From: Planctomycetota bacterium | Lineage (GTDB): Bacteria > Planctomycetota > UBA1135 > GCA-002748355 | DNA: 64,000 nucleotides | Assembly: GCA_027021385.1 (NCBI GenBank) | Contig: JALUUL010000079.1 | Coordinates: forward strand, 131,738-195,737 | Reading direction: 5' to 3' | Shown here: positions 51,697 through 60,566 of the stretch, piece after piece | Numbering within the stretch: position 1 is the stretch's first letter | Layout of the letters: the number at the start of each line of letters is the position of its first letter | The notes under the pieces: model-generated | The model's database searches: none | Told to the model about the DNA's origin: nothing | Seen by the model: only the letters and a program-made list of their open reading frames with translations | Translations under genes and position numbers: made by a program

Positions 51697-52059
51697 ATGG
51701 CTCCGGGATCGAATCCAAGGACCCGCCGGACGGGACGGGTCGCCGTTGCGATCCTGTGCGCCTGCATGGTGGCCAGGGCCTTCGTATCGGGGGTCACACG
51801 GGACCTCGGGCCCCCGGTGGATCGCGAGGGGATCCTGATCCCCCTGCGGCTGGATCCTGCCCGCTGCTCCTGGAGGGATCTGACCGTGCTGCCGGGACTC
51901 GGAGAGGCGAGGGCGAGAGTCCTCTGGACCGCGTGGAGGAGGAGGGGCCCTCTGAGTCGCGGAGATCTCCGTTCCCTTCCGGGCTTCGGCGAGGAAACGG
52001 TCGAAGGCCTGCGTGATTTCCTGCGGGTCGCGGAGGAGGTTGATCTCCACGGTCGTTGA
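51697..52059 (+). CDS. ComEA-like helix-hairpin-helix protein
   Basis: ATG 51697, behind GGAAGGAGGGG, encodes 120 residues with an N-terminal hydrophobic segment (about 14-30) and a helix-hairpin-helix pair (about 65-110: LTVLPGLGEARARVLW and LRSLPGFGEETVEGLRDF). ComEA proteins bind DNA outside the membrane during transformation, but short HhH proteins occur in other roles, and no other competence gene is nearby. Confidence 0.75.
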   Translation: MAPGSNPRTRRTGRVAVAILCACMVARAFVSGVTRDLGPPVDREGILIPLRLDPARCSWRDLTVLPGLGEARARVLWTAWRRRGPLSRGDLRSLPGFGEETVEGLRDFLRVAEEVDLHGR

Positions 52060-52154
52060 GCAGGGACGACATTCCTTGGAAACCGGGACCTTTTCGCGGT
52101 TCGGGTCCTCCTTCGATACGGAATCCCGGGTCGTGGGGGATAGAATCCCGTCCC

Positions 52155-53057
52155 ATGCATCTTCCCCAAGACCTCGTCCGCAAGCACGTGGCCCTGGCCC
52201 TCGAGGAGGACCTCGGGGAACGAGGGGACCTGAGTTCGGAGGCGGTGATCCCCGAGGAACGCCGGGTTTCCGGGCGGATCCTCGCGCGCCGTCCGGGGAT
52301 TCTCGCCGGCGTCGACCTCGCGCGCGCGACCTTCCGGCAGCTGGACCCCGAAATCCTGTTCCCCGAGGGGAAGCGGGACGGGGAGTTCTTCGAACCGGGG
52401 GAGATCCTCCTCTCGATCGAGGGGAAGGCCAGGACCCTGCTCGCGGGGGAGCGGACGGCGCTCAATTTCCTCCAGCACCTCTGCGGAGTCGCGACCTTGA
52501 CCCGTTCCTTCGTCGAGGCCCTCCGGGGAAGCGGCGCGATCCTCCTCGACACGCGGAAGACGACCCCCGGGCTCCGCTTCCTGGAGAAATACGCGGTCAA
52601 GGTCGGCGGGGGGGAGAATCACCGCTTCGGGCTCTTCGACCGGGTCCTCCTCAAGGAGAACCATTTCGCCCTCTCCGGGAACGGTCTCGATGCCGAGGGG
52701 TTCCAGAGGACCGTGGCGGCTGCGGTCGACCATTCGGGACATGCGGGCCCGGTGGCCGTCGAAGTCCGGGACCTGGAGGAGGCCCGGGCCGCTCTGGAGG
52801 GCGGGGCTGACATCCTCCTCCTCGATAATTTCGATCTCGAGACCCTGCGGAGGACGGTCCCCATCCTCCGCGAGACCGCTCGGGCTCTCGATCGGGAGGT
52901 CGAGATCGAGGCGAGCGGAGGGATCACGCTGGAGAACGCCGCCGCCGTCGCCGCCTCCGGGGTGGATCGGATCTCGGTCGGAGCCTTGACCCACTCCGCT
53001 CCGGCCGTCGACCTGAGTCTCCTGGTCGAGGGGCTGCCCTTCGACGGGGTTTCGTGA
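52155..53057 (+). CDS. nadC: Nicotinate-nucleotide pyrophosphorylase (carboxylating)
   Basis: NadC converts quinolinate and PRPP to nicotinate mononucleotide, carbon dioxide and pyrophosphate in de novo NAD synthesis. ATG 52155 gives 300 residues, the family length. Diagnostic segments are ALEEDLGERGDLSSEAV, GERTALNFLQHLCGVATLT, DTRKTTPGLRFLEKYAVKVGGGENHRFGL..., VEVRDLEEA, LLDNFDLE and EASGGITLENAAAVAASGVDRISVGALTHSA, all canonical. TAGAAT just upstream (52141-52146) could be a -10 element. The stop overlaps the VanZ-like gene by GTGA. Confidence 0.96.
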   Translation: MHLPQDLVRKHVALALEEDLGERGDLSSEAVIPEERRVSGRILARRPGILAGVDLARATFRQLDPEILFPEGKRDGEFFEPGEILLSIEGKARTLLAGERTALNFLQHLCGVATLTRSFVEALRGSGAILLDTRKTTPGLRFLEKYAVKVGGGENHRFGLFDRVLLKENHFALSGNGLDAEGFQRTVAAAVDHSGHAGPVAVEVRDLEEARAALEGGADILLLDNFDLETLRRTVPILRETARALDREVEIEASGGITLENAAAVAASGVDRISVGALTHSAPAVDLSLLVEGLPFDGVS

Positions 53058-53521
53058 GCGGGACACCGGCCAGGTCGTTCGCGTCCCGCCTTTTCTATCT
53101 CTTCTTGGCCCTCCTCTGGGGAACGGGGATCCACTTCCTGACCGTGGCCCCCCCGAGGGTGGGTCCGTCCTCGTTCCTCTGGACCTACCTGCGGAACGGA
53201 GGCCACGCCTTCCTCTTTTCCGTTCTTGCCCTCCTCCTCGGGCTGGGATTCCCGGGAGGCGGAAAGCGAAGGTCGATCCTCTGGATCCTGGCCAGCGCCT
53301 TCGGCTTCTTCGAGGAATGGAGCCAGCTCTCGGTCCCGGGGCGGAGCGCCAGCCTTTTCGACGCGGCGACGGATGCTGCCGGCGCGGCCTTCGGGGCCGA
53401 AATCGCCGCCTGGGTGCTCGCCGGGAACCCCCTGCGGGAGTCGGGGATCCGGATCCGGCGTCTGATCCTCCTCGCCCTCCCCTGTCTCCTCTTCCCTCTC
53501 GCGGACACCTTCTTCGGCTGA
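53054..53521 (+). CDS. VanZ-like membrane protein
   Basis: GTG 53054 overlaps the nadC stop. The 155-residue protein has four hydrophobic helices and the VanZ-family core FFEEWSQLSVPGRSASLFDAATDAAGAAFG (FGFFEEWSQ then PGRSAS then DAATDAAG). VanZ-like proteins are widespread membrane proteins; teicoplanin resistance is known only for the founding member, so no resistance role should be read here. Confidence 0.85.
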   Translation: MSGTPARSFASRLFYLFLALLWGTGIHFLTVAPPRVGPSSFLWTYLRNGGHAFLFSVLALLLGLGFPGGGKRRSILWILASAFGFFEEWSQLSVPGRSASLFDAATDAAGAAFGAEIAAWVLAGNPLRESGIRIRRLILLALPCLLFPLADTFFG

Positions 53522-53653
53522 GCTTCCCTTCCCGACCGTCCCGCCGGGAGGACGGGGGTCCCCGGCGGAGGGCGTTCCCGGGGAGGATCCGGGGGGCTCC
53601 CGGCGGCACGCGGTCTGCGGACCCGTTCCCGGTCACCATCCAGGAGGTGAATC

Positions 53654-53968
53654 ATGCGGGTCGGGTTGACGGTGTTGCTTCTCGTTCTTTCCGCTTCCCC
53701 CTCGAGATCCCAGGTCCGAGTGACGGGGGGCGTCGTTCTCGGCCGGAATCCGGGGCTGAGGGTCCACGTGGATCTCGGCGGCCATCGAAGACGCCTGAGG
53801 GTCTGCAAGGGGCACTACCTGCGGCGGAGGGTCCGCGTCCATCTGCCTCCGCGTTACGTCTGGCGCCGCCTGCGCCATGGCGGGTTCCGGAGAATCCGTC
53901 TCCGAGCCGGAGGCTATGTCTGGCGCTGGCGCCTCGCGCGCGTCGCCTGCGACGGCTCGTGCCGTTGA
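53654..53968 (+). CDS. Small arginine-rich secreted protein
   Basis: A strong ribosome site (GGAGGTGAATC) precedes ATG 53654. The 104-residue product has a clean signal peptide ending near PSRSQ and a mature part of about 84 residues with about 30 % Arg, several Tyr, Trp and His, and two Cys near the C-terminus (CDGSC). Repeated units of the type YxWRxRL can be seen. No family was recognised. Its extreme basicity suggests binding to an acidic surface or nucleic acid, which is speculation. Confidence 0.6.
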   Translation: MRVGLTVLLLVLSASPSRSQVRVTGGVVLGRNPGLRVHVDLGGHRRRLRVCKGHYLRRRVRVHLPPRYVWRRLRHGGFRRIRLRAGGYVWRWRLARVACDGSCR

Positions 53969-54021
53969 GCGTCCCCGACCCCCGGAATCCGGGAACCCTG
54001 AGCTTCTCGGGAGAGGGGGCT

Positions 54022-55479
54022 ATGATTCCCCGCATGAGCCAGGCACAAGTCGATCGGGATCGGGACTACCAGAACCCCCTTGTGACGCGCTACGCGGGCC
54101 GTGAGATGCGCGAACTCTTCTCTCCGCGGCGCCGCGCCCTCGTCTGGCGCGAATGCTGGATCGCGCTGGCCCGCGCCCAGCGGGAACTCGGGCTCGAGAT
54201 CTCCGCCTCCCAGATCGAGGCCCTCGAGGCCCGGAAGGAGGACCTCGATCTCGATCGGGTCGCCGAACTGGAGGCCGAACTCCGCCACGACGTCATGGCC
54301 CACATCCATCATTACGGCGAGGTCGCTCCCGAGGCCCGGGGCATCCTCCACCTCGGGGCGACCTCCTGCTTCGTGACCGACAACGCCGATCTCTGGATCT
54401 TCCGCGAAGGTCTGCGCCTTCTCGCCAGGAGGATCCGGGGCCTTCTCGGAACGATGGCCCGCAGGGCGGAGGAGTGGCGGGATCTGCCCTGTCTGTCTTG
54501 GACCCATTACCAGCCGGCCCAGCCGACGACGATGGGACGGCGGGTCTGCACCTGGGCTCAGGATCTGAAACTGGATCTCGAGAGGATCGAGACCCTGGCC
54601 CGGAATCTCCCGTTCCGGGGGGCAAAGGGCACGACCGGAACCCAGGCCTCCTACCTTTCCCTCTTCGACGGGGACCACCGGAAGGTCCGCCTTCTGGACC
54701 GCAAGGTCGCCGAGGCCCTGGGTTTCGGAGATGTCCTCCCGCTCACGACCCAGACCTATCCGAGGAAGCTGGACCACGATCTCCTCGCAGCCCTCTCCGG
54801 GCTGGCGCAGTCCTGCGCGCGGTTCGGGATCGACGTTCGCCTCCTCTCCCACGAGGGGGAGGTCGAAGAACCCTTCGAGAAGAAGCAGATCGGATCCTCG
54901 GCCATGGCCTACAAGCGGAACCCGATGCGATCGGAGCGGATCTGCTCGCTGGCCCGGCTCGTCCTCGCCCTGTCCTCGACCGCCGGCGAGACCGCGGCCA
55001 ACCAATGGCTCGAGCGCAGTCTCGATGATTCGGCGATCCGCAGGATCGCGATTCCCGAGGCCTTTCTTGCCCTCGACGCCTGCCTGCAGCTCGAGACGAA
55101 CGTCCTGGCCGGCCTGCGCGTCTGGCCGAGGATGATGGAGCGTCATCTCCTCGAACACCTTCCCTTCATGATCACCGAGGAGGTTCTGATGGAAGGCGTC
55201 CGGAAGGGCGCGGATCGACAGGATCTCCACGAGAGGATCAGGCGACACGCGGTGGAGGCCGCCCGGAGAATGAAGGAAGAGGGGGCCAACAATCCTCTCC
55301 TCGGGATGCTCGAAGAGGACCCGGCCTTCGGCTTCATCCGGGGAAGGCTGCGGGATCTATGCCGGCCCGAGCGGCTTGTCGGCCGTTCACGGGAGCAGGT
55401 GGACGAGTTTCTGGAAGAGGTGCTCGGGCCGATTCTCGCCGAGGACGGCGGGGCGGCGAGTGACGAGATCAGGGTCTAG
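54022..55479 (+). CDS. purB: Adenylosuccinate lyase
   Basis: PurB acts twice in purine synthesis, releasing fumarate from SAICAR and adenylosuccinate. ATG 54022 gives 485 residues; ATG 54034 is an alternative start. Signature segments are HDVMAHIHHYGE, LHLGATSCFVTDNADL, SWTHYQPAQPTTMGRR, GTTGTQASYLSLF and the fumarate-lyase loop GSSAMAYKRNP, where the usual Pro after Met is Ala. The pattern resembles the larger, eukaryote-like PurB subgroup. The 3' end overlaps the convergent TPR gene by 11 bases. Confidence 0.95.
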   Translation: MIPRMSQAQVDRDRDYQNPLVTRYAGREMRELFSPRRRALVWRECWIALARAQRELGLEISASQIEALEARKEDLDLDRVAELEAELRHDVMAHIHHYGEVAPEARGILHLGATSCFVTDNADLWIFREGLRLLARRIRGLLGTMARRAEEWRDLPCLSWTHYQPAQPTTMGRRVCTWAQDLKLDLERIETLARNLPFRGAKGTTGTQASYLSLFDGDHRKVRLLDRKVAEALGFGDVLPLTTQTYPRKLDHDLLAALSGLAQSCARFGIDVRLLSHEGEVEEPFEKKQIGSSAMAYKRNPMRSERICSLARLVLALSSTAGETAANQWLERSLDDSAIRRIAIPEAFLALDACLQLETNVLAGLRVWPRMMERHLLEHLPFMITEEVLMEGVRKGADRQDLHERIRRHAVEAARRMKEEGANNPLLGMLEEDPAFGFIRGRLRDLCRPERLVGRSREQVDEFLEEVLGPILAEDGGAASDEIRV

Positions 55480-56590
55480 AGGGGCCGCGGTCGGAGGTCT
55501 CCCCCCTCTTCCTCCGTTTCTTCGATTCCTCGATCCTCGTCAGGTAGGCGGAGGCCTCGCGGACCTTGGGCGCGTCGAAAGGAAGAGAGGTCAGACGGAG
55601 GAAGTCCTGGAAATCCCGCGAGGCTTCCTCGAGATGCCCGAGTTTGTAGTGACAGAGGGCGCGATTGTAGTACTCAGGGGCCCTCGTCGGGTCGAGGGCG
55701 ATCAAGGCATCGAGGTGCTGGATGGCCTTCGCATATCGCCCCGAATGGTAGTAAAGGGCGTGGAGGATGCCGCGGCATTCGATCTCCTGCATCTCGTATT
55801 CCCGCCTCCGCCTCCGCGCCTCGTTCTCGAGGTCGATTTGAAGGGGAGCGGGAAGTCCGGCCGCTCCTTCCTCTTCCTTGTTCCGGTAGTGCTTCTTGCG
55901 GGCCAGAACGAGATCGAGATAGGCGAGCCCCTTCGAAATGGCCTCGTCGAACTGGCGCTCACGCGCCTTGCCCTCCAGGTCCTGGATACGGTCCGCCGCG
56001 ATCTTGAACAGGTACCGGCGAGCCTGGACGAGCCCGTCTCCGAGTTCGACCATGTGCTGGAAGGCCCGCTCCGCGGCGTCGAGGTAGCGCCGTGCCAGTC
56101 GGAGGTTCTCCTCGGCCTTGGCCCGGGCCTCTCTCCGTTCGGGGCTTCCCTTCGGACTGCGGCCGGCCTTGGCCTGGAACTCCCTCCATCTCCTCCGGTG
56201 GAGTTGATAGAGCCCCTGGTTGGCCTGTCCGAGTCCCAGGAAGGTCAAGTAGTCGTGTTCGCCGTCGCTGCGAAGTCCGCGGACCCTTTCGAACTGGCGA
56301 AGCGCGTCCCGGAATCGAGCCGGGTCGGAACGAGCCTGCCTGAGGAGGATCTGACCGCGAAGCTGGTTCAAGCGATAGTCGTAGGCGTCGACCTTCAGCC
56401 CCTTCTCGATCTGCTGGGAGGCGCGGGGGTAATCCTTGGAGGCGAAGTACCGCTCGGCCCTCTCGGTGTAGCCGGCCAGACGCTCCGACTCCTCGTTCGA
56501 GAGGCCTCCGAAGGCGGTACAGGAGCCCGCGAGGAGCGACAGCGCGACCGCGAGGAATCGGCGCGGGGAAGGATGGTGGGCAGCTCTCAT
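55469..56590 (-). CDS. TPR-repeat lipoprotein
   Basis: The 373-residue protein has a good lipobox (LLAGSC, Cys24) and helical TPR-like repeats, clearest at about 40-65 (AERYFASKDYPRASQQIEKGLKVD split over the repeat) and 275-345 (ALYYHSGRYAKAIQHLDALIALDP, YYNRALCHYKLGHLEEAS). It is last in the ndk-rqcH-methyltransferase operon, overlapping the preceding stop by ATGA. TPR lipoproteins often act as scaffolds in the periplasm; partners are unknown. Confidence 0.82.
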   Translation of the reverse strand: MRAAHHPSPRRFLAVALSLLAGSCTAFGGLSNEESERLAGYTERAERYFASKDYPRASQQIEKGLKVDAYDYRLNQLRGQILLRQARSDPARFRDALRQFERVRGLRSDGEHDYLTFLGLGQANQGLYQLHRRRWREFQAKAGRSPKGSPERREARAKAEENLRLARRYLDAAERAFQHMVELGDGLVQARRYLFKIAADRIQDLEGKARERQFDEAISKGLAYLDLVLARKKHYRNKEEEGAAGLPAPLQIDLENEARRRRREYEMQEIECRGILHALYYHSGRYAKAIQHLDALIALDPTRAPEYYNRALCHYKLGHLEEASRDFQDFLRLTSLPFDAPKVREASAYLTRIEESKKRRKRGETSDRGPSRP

Positions 56591-57807
56591 CGAGGTCCTC
56601 GTTCGAGGAAGGCGACCAGTTCGAGCCGGCCGCTGTGCGGAAACAGGTCCGCGGCCTGGAGGGCCCGGAGATCATAGCCCCTCGCGCGGAGGGGAGGGAG
56701 ATCCCTGCAGAGGCTCGAAGGGTCGCAGGAGACGAGGACGAGCCGCCTGGGCGCTTTCGAGCGGAGAACCTCGATCCCCTCCTCCCCGAGGCCCTTCCGG
56801 GGCGGGTCACAGAGACAGAGGTCGAGACCTTCCGGAAGGTCCGAGACGGCGGGGGGACCGAACCCGCCTCCATGGAAACGGAAGACCCCGGCGAAACCGT
56901 TGCGCGCGGCGTTGTGCCGGGCGTCTCTGAGAGCCGTCCGGTTCCGTTCGAAGAGGTGGACCTCCCGGGCTCCCGCGGCGGCCATCCTGAGGCCGAAGAC
57001 CCCGACCCCGCCGAAGACATCGGCCGTCCGCGCCCCGTCCAGTTCTCCGATGCGGTCCATGACCGGGTCGAGGAGGAGCCGGTCGGCGCGAAGGTGACTC
57101 TGGTAGAAGGAGCCCGCCGAGATCCGGAATCGGAGTTCGCGGTCGCGGAATACGACGCGGTCCGTCAAGTAGTCCCGCCCGGCCAGGGGGACTTGCCGCC
57201 TCCCCAGGTGACGGTTCCCCGGTTCGTCGTGGAGGCTCCGAACGACCCCGACCGGATGGAAGCCCCGCGGCCGGGGGAGCTCGAGGAGATCCTTCGCGAG
57301 GGCCGGCCCCTCGGGCCAGCGCCCGCCGAGGGTCGCGAGGACGATGAGCCCCTCGCCGGTCGAGGGCATCCAGCGGATCTCGAGACTCCGGGCGAAGCCC
57401 CGGCCCGATCCCTCGTCGTAGGCCTGGACCCCCCGGTCGCGGAGCAGCCGGAGGATCGAGAGGGCGGCTTTCGTCAGGACTCCGTGCTGGATCTCGCAGC
57501 GCCGGATCGGGACGAGTTCATGGCTGTTTCTCGCGAAGAGCCCGCCCTGAAGACGTCCCTCACGATCGGGGCGGAGCGGGTAGAGGAGGCGGTTGCGGAA
57601 ATGACGGGGCGGACCGGGGAGAACGGGGTGGAGCCATCCGATCTCGGGGCAGGAGGCTCCGAGCACCCGGCGCAGCCGCTCCTGCAGGTCGCTCCGCAGC
57701 TCCTCGCAGCGGGATTCGTGATCCGCGAGAAAGTCGAGACAGCCCCCGCATCGGCCGAGGTGAGGGCATGGGCGGACGGCCTGTTTCCGGGCTTCCTTCC
57801 GCCTCAT
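56587..57807 (-). CDS. RNA uracil-C5 methyltransferase, RumA/RlmD/TrmA family
   Basis: Start at ATG 57807, inside the rqcH stop (ATGA), gives 406 residues. The iron-sulfur motif CPHLGRCGGC is at about 14-23 with a further Cys in RRCEIQ. The SAM site (DVFGGVGVFGLRMA), DPPRKGLGE and the catalytic Cys in LVSCDPSSLCRDL are typical. An N-terminal TRAM domain is missing. The enzyme methylates uracil C5 in rRNA or tRNA; the exact site cannot be deduced. Confidence 0.9.
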   Translation of the reverse strand: MRRKEARKQAVRPCPHLGRCGGCLDFLADHESRCEELRSDLQERLRRVLGASCPEIGWLHPVLPGPPRHFRNRLLYPLRPDREGRLQGGLFARNSHELVPIRRCEIQHGVLTKAALSILRLLRDRGVQAYDEGSGRGFARSLEIRWMPSTGEGLIVLATLGGRWPEGPALAKDLLELPRPRGFHPVGVVRSLHDEPGNRHLGRRQVPLAGRDYLTDRVVFRDRELRFRISAGSFYQSHLRADRLLLDPVMDRIGELDGARTADVFGGVGVFGLRMAAAGAREVHLFERNRTALRDARHNAARNGFAGVFRFHGGGFGPPAVSDLPEGLDLCLCDPPRKGLGEEGIEVLRSKAPRRLVLVSCDPSSLCRDLPPLRARGYDLRALQAADLFPHSGRLELVAFLERGPR

Positions 57808-59327
57808 GTCTTCTCCCCGTTCCGGGCGAGGAGGCGCCGCAGTCGGTCCTCCTCGAAACGAAGCTTCAAGGTCTTGTGGGTCCTGAGTTCGACCTTCCCC
57901 GGGGGGGCCCCCTTGGGCTTGTGGACCTCCTTGATCTTCGTGTAGAGGATCTCGCAGGTCGTCGCTCCGCGGATCCTGCTGAAGTGGAGGGCCAGGGTCG
58001 CGGCGTCGAGGAGGCTCTCTTGCGGGAGCGAGCGGCCCTTCGGGATCCTGAGGACGACGTGACTCCCGGCATGGCCGCCTCCGACATGGAGCCAGAGGTC
58101 GTTCCCCTTCGCGAGGCGGAGGGTCAGGACGTCGTTGTCCGTGTTCGATTTCCCGACCAGGACCTCGAGTCCATCCCTCGTCCGGAAGCGGCGGCAGTGG
58201 CGGAGGACGCGGTCCTTCCGGGACGGCTCCCCGCCGCGCCCGGTTCCGCTCTTCTTTCCCGGAAGGGGGAGGGATCGGGCCAGGGAGCGGAGGGTCCCGA
58301 GGTCCCCGCGATCGAAGGCTTCGCGGACTTCGGCCAGGCGGGTCTCCACCTCCCTCGCCCGGGTCCTTGCCTCCTCGAGCCCTCGAAGGGTGTGGGCGGC
58401 CCCCTCCCGCAAACGGCGGGCGCGGTCGAAGCAACGCTCCGCGTTCTCGCGGAGGTCGAGCCTCGGATCGAGCGGGATCCTGCGGGGGAGGCCCTCTTCG
58501 TACCAGTCACGGACCTCGATCTCGGTCCGTCCCCGCTCCTGGAGCCTAGGACAGGTGAGAAGGAGGTCCCCCCGGCGTTTCCATTCCTCCCAGCCCTCCT
58601 CCCGTTCCCGGCGGGATTCGAGTCCCTCGATCCTCCGTCCGAGCCCCCGCCGTTCCTTCTCCAACACCCGCTCGAGGGCGTTCCGGGTCTCGAGGAGTTC
58701 GGCCTCGAGTTCCCTCTCCGCCCAGGTCCGCGCTCGTTGTAGGGCGAGTTCGAGGACGTCGGGGGGGAGGCGGGGGGCGGACTCCGCCGAGGGAGGGTCC
58801 GGGATCGCGGGGGGAGAACCGCCCACGGCGGCGTCCGTGGACCCGCCGCCCGGGGGGCGGTATCGGGCTCCGGGCTGGAGATCGGCTCTCTTTCCCCCCG
58901 GGCGGTGGGCGTAGGCCAGGATGCGCCCTTCGGTGTCGCAGAGGAACCAGTTCCCCCGGGGGCCGAAGCATTCCGCGAGGAGCCGTCCTCCACCTTCCTC
59001 CTTCCGGAAGCTCAGTTCGAGGATCCGTTCGCCGGGCAAGCAACGGAGTCCGGTGAGGACCGCGCCGTGAAAAGCCTCGAGGGCCCTCGAAAGCCCGCCG
59101 TGGAGTTGCATGTCCTTTCCGAAGCGGCCGGGGTCGAGGGCGATCCGCGCGCGGTGGGGGGGGCCGCAGGCGAGACGGAGACAGGGGAAATCCCGGAGGG
59201 GGGCCTCGCGGAACCAGAGGCAGAGGTCGAGATGTCGGTGGAGGACGCCGCTGCCTCGGATGGCTCGCCCTACCAGAAGGGGCCGCAGGGCGTAGCAACA
59301 GAGCTCGAGTTCCGCCCTCTCGGTCAT
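57804..59327 (-). CDS. rqcH: RqcH/NEMF-family ribosome quality control protein
   Basis: RqcH binds stalled large ribosomal subunits and adds C-terminal alanine tails. The 507-residue protein has an NFACT-N-like part (about 1-165), a charged coiled coil (about 195-370), and the NFACT-R domain (about 385-485) with DGLEVLVGKSNTDNDVLTLRLA, DLWLHVGGGHAGSHVVLR, ALHFSRIR and KIKEVHKPKGAPPGKVEL. The N-terminal domain is more divergent than usual and the typical Asp-Arg pair was not identified with certainty. It follows ndk by ten bases. Confidence 0.88.
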   Translation of the reverse strand: MTERAELELCCYALRPLLVGRAIRGSGVLHRHLDLCLWFREAPLRDFPCLRLACGPPHRARIALDPGRFGKDMQLHGGLSRALEAFHGAVLTGLRCLPGERILELSFRKEEGGGRLLAECFGPRGNWFLCDTEGRILAYAHRPGGKRADLQPGARYRPPGGGSTDAAVGGSPPAIPDPPSAESAPRLPPDVLELALQRARTWAERELEAELLETRNALERVLEKERRGLGRRIEGLESRREREEGWEEWKRRGDLLLTCPRLQERGRTEIEVRDWYEEGLPRRIPLDPRLDLRENAERCFDRARRLREGAAHTLRGLEEARTRAREVETRLAEVREAFDRGDLGTLRSLARSLPLPGKKSGTGRGGEPSRKDRVLRHCRRFRTRDGLEVLVGKSNTDNDVLTLRLAKGNDLWLHVGGGHAGSHVVLRIPKGRSLPQESLLDAATLALHFSRIRGATTCEILYTKIKEVHKPKGAPPGKVELRTHKTLKLRFEEDRLRRLLARNGEKT

Positions 59328-59337
59328 CGGGCGGGCT

Positions 59338-59814
59338 TCATGAGCCGCCCTCCTCCTCGGGATCGTAGATCCAGCGAAGCGCTTCGAACTCGTATTCGAA
59401 GATCTCTTCTGGCCGGAAGAAGAGTTCGAGTTCCCGAGCGGCCGCCTCTTTGGAGTCGGAGCCGTGGACGAGGTTGAAGGAATTGCTGACGCCGAAGTCG
59501 CCGCGGATCGTCCCCGCTTCCGCCCGGCTCCCGAAGGTCGCGCCCATCATCTTCCGGCAGACCGAGACGGCGTCGATCCCCTCGAGGGCGAGAGCGAGGA
59601 TCGGACGGGAGGTCATGAAGCGGACGAGGCCGGGATAGAAGGGTTTGTCCTTGTGGGCCGCGTAATGGCGGGCCGCGAGGTCCTCGTCCATCCGCATCAG
59701 CTTCATGCCTGCGATCTTGAGGCCCTTGGCTTCGAATCGGGCCAGAATCCTTCCGACGAGCCCTCGTTGGACAGCGTCGGGTTTGAGTAGAATCAGAGTG
59801 CGTTCCATGCTCAT
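59338..59814 (-). CDS. ndk: Nucleoside diphosphate kinase
   Basis: Ndk transfers phosphate between nucleoside di- and triphosphates through a phospho-histidine. The 158-residue protein has ERTLILLKPDAVQRGLVG, the substrate loop GATFGSRAEAGTIRGDFG and the active-site His117 in NSFNLVHGSDS. ATG 59808 is a possible alternative start. It leads the leftward operon with rqcH, the methyltransferase and the TPR lipoprotein. Confidence 0.97.
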   Translation of the reverse strand: MSMERTLILLKPDAVQRGLVGRILARFEAKGLKIAGMKLMRMDEDLAARHYAAHKDKPFYPGLVRFMTSRPILALALEGIDAVSVCRKMMGATFGSRAEAGTIRGDFGVSNSFNLVHGSDSKEAAARELELFFRPEEIFEYEFEALRWIYDPEEEGGS

Positions 59815-59882
59815 GTTCCAGGTTCGGGGAGGGCCGTCGGGCCGGGCCGGAACTCGTCATCCTTCCGACCGGGGGCAGAAAA

Positions 59883-60566
59883 ATGGCCAGGGAGCATATC
59901 CTTCCCGGAGGGCCGGGACCAGTCGCCGCCCTCCTTTCGGGGTTCCTAGCCCTCCTCCCTTCCTGCCGGGTTTCCGGAGAGGGGGGGGCGCGGCCCACGG
60001 CCGTCGAGTTCCTCGGGATCGAGGTCGGGAACCTCGAACTCCGGGTCCGGGAACTCGCAAAGGAGAGGGCCCGCCTCGAGCGGAAGGCCCTCAGCCTGGA
60101 GGCGAAGGTCGACGAGGCCGCCGCCCGCAGCGACCGTGTCCAGGTCCAGCTCGCCGTGGTCATGAACGGACTCCGGAAGGATCTCGCGCAACTGCGTTTC
60201 CTGGAGGAGGAGAGGAACAAGCAGCAGGCCAGGGCGAAGGAGGTGCGCGCGGAACTCGCCCGCATCGCGGAGGAGGAGGCGCGGCTGCGTGAGAAGCGGG
60301 AGGAGGAGGCCGCGAGGCGCCGGGAACTCCTCCGTCTGGAAGAGACCTTGAAGCGATTGGAGGCGCGGAAGAAGACCCTGTCCGAACGACTTCCGCCTCC
60401 GGCGAAGGAAGACGAGGGCGGGCCCGCGAAGAACGCCGCGAAGAAGGCCGCGAAGAAGGCCGCGAAGAGGGGCGGGGGGACCCCGGAGAGGAAGCCGGGA
60501 GAGGTTCCGATTCCGGGAAACGGGAAGAAGAAGAAACCCGACGAGAAAGGGAAGGAGAAACGATGA
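59883..60566 (+). CDS. Coiled-coil lipoprotein with lysine-alanine-rich tail
   Basis: The 227-residue product has a lipobox-like signal (LLPSC, Cys28), a long charged helix (about 45-175) with heptad spacing, and a histone H1-like stretch (AKNAAKKAAKKAAKR) before a Lys/Pro/Gly tail. A lipid anchor with a basic tail suggests a link between membrane and peptidoglycan or another acidic polymer, by inference. The next gene starts within its stop (ATGA). Confidence 0.7.
   Translation: MAREHILPGGPGPVAALLSGFLALLPSCRVSGEGGARPTAVEFLGIEVGNLELRVRELAKERARLERKALSLEAKVDEAAARSDRVQVQLAVVMNGLRKDLAQLRFLEEERNKQQARAKEVRAELARIAEEEARLREKREEEAARRRELLRLEETLKRLEARKKTLSERLPPPAKEDEGGPAKNAAKKAAKKAAKRGGGTPERKPGEVPIPGNGKKKKPDEKGKEKR

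Noticed and set aside
53054..53521. VanZ-like protein as a glycopeptide resistance gene
   Set aside because: The family is broad and no vanHAX-type gene is present, so a resistance label would be unsupported.
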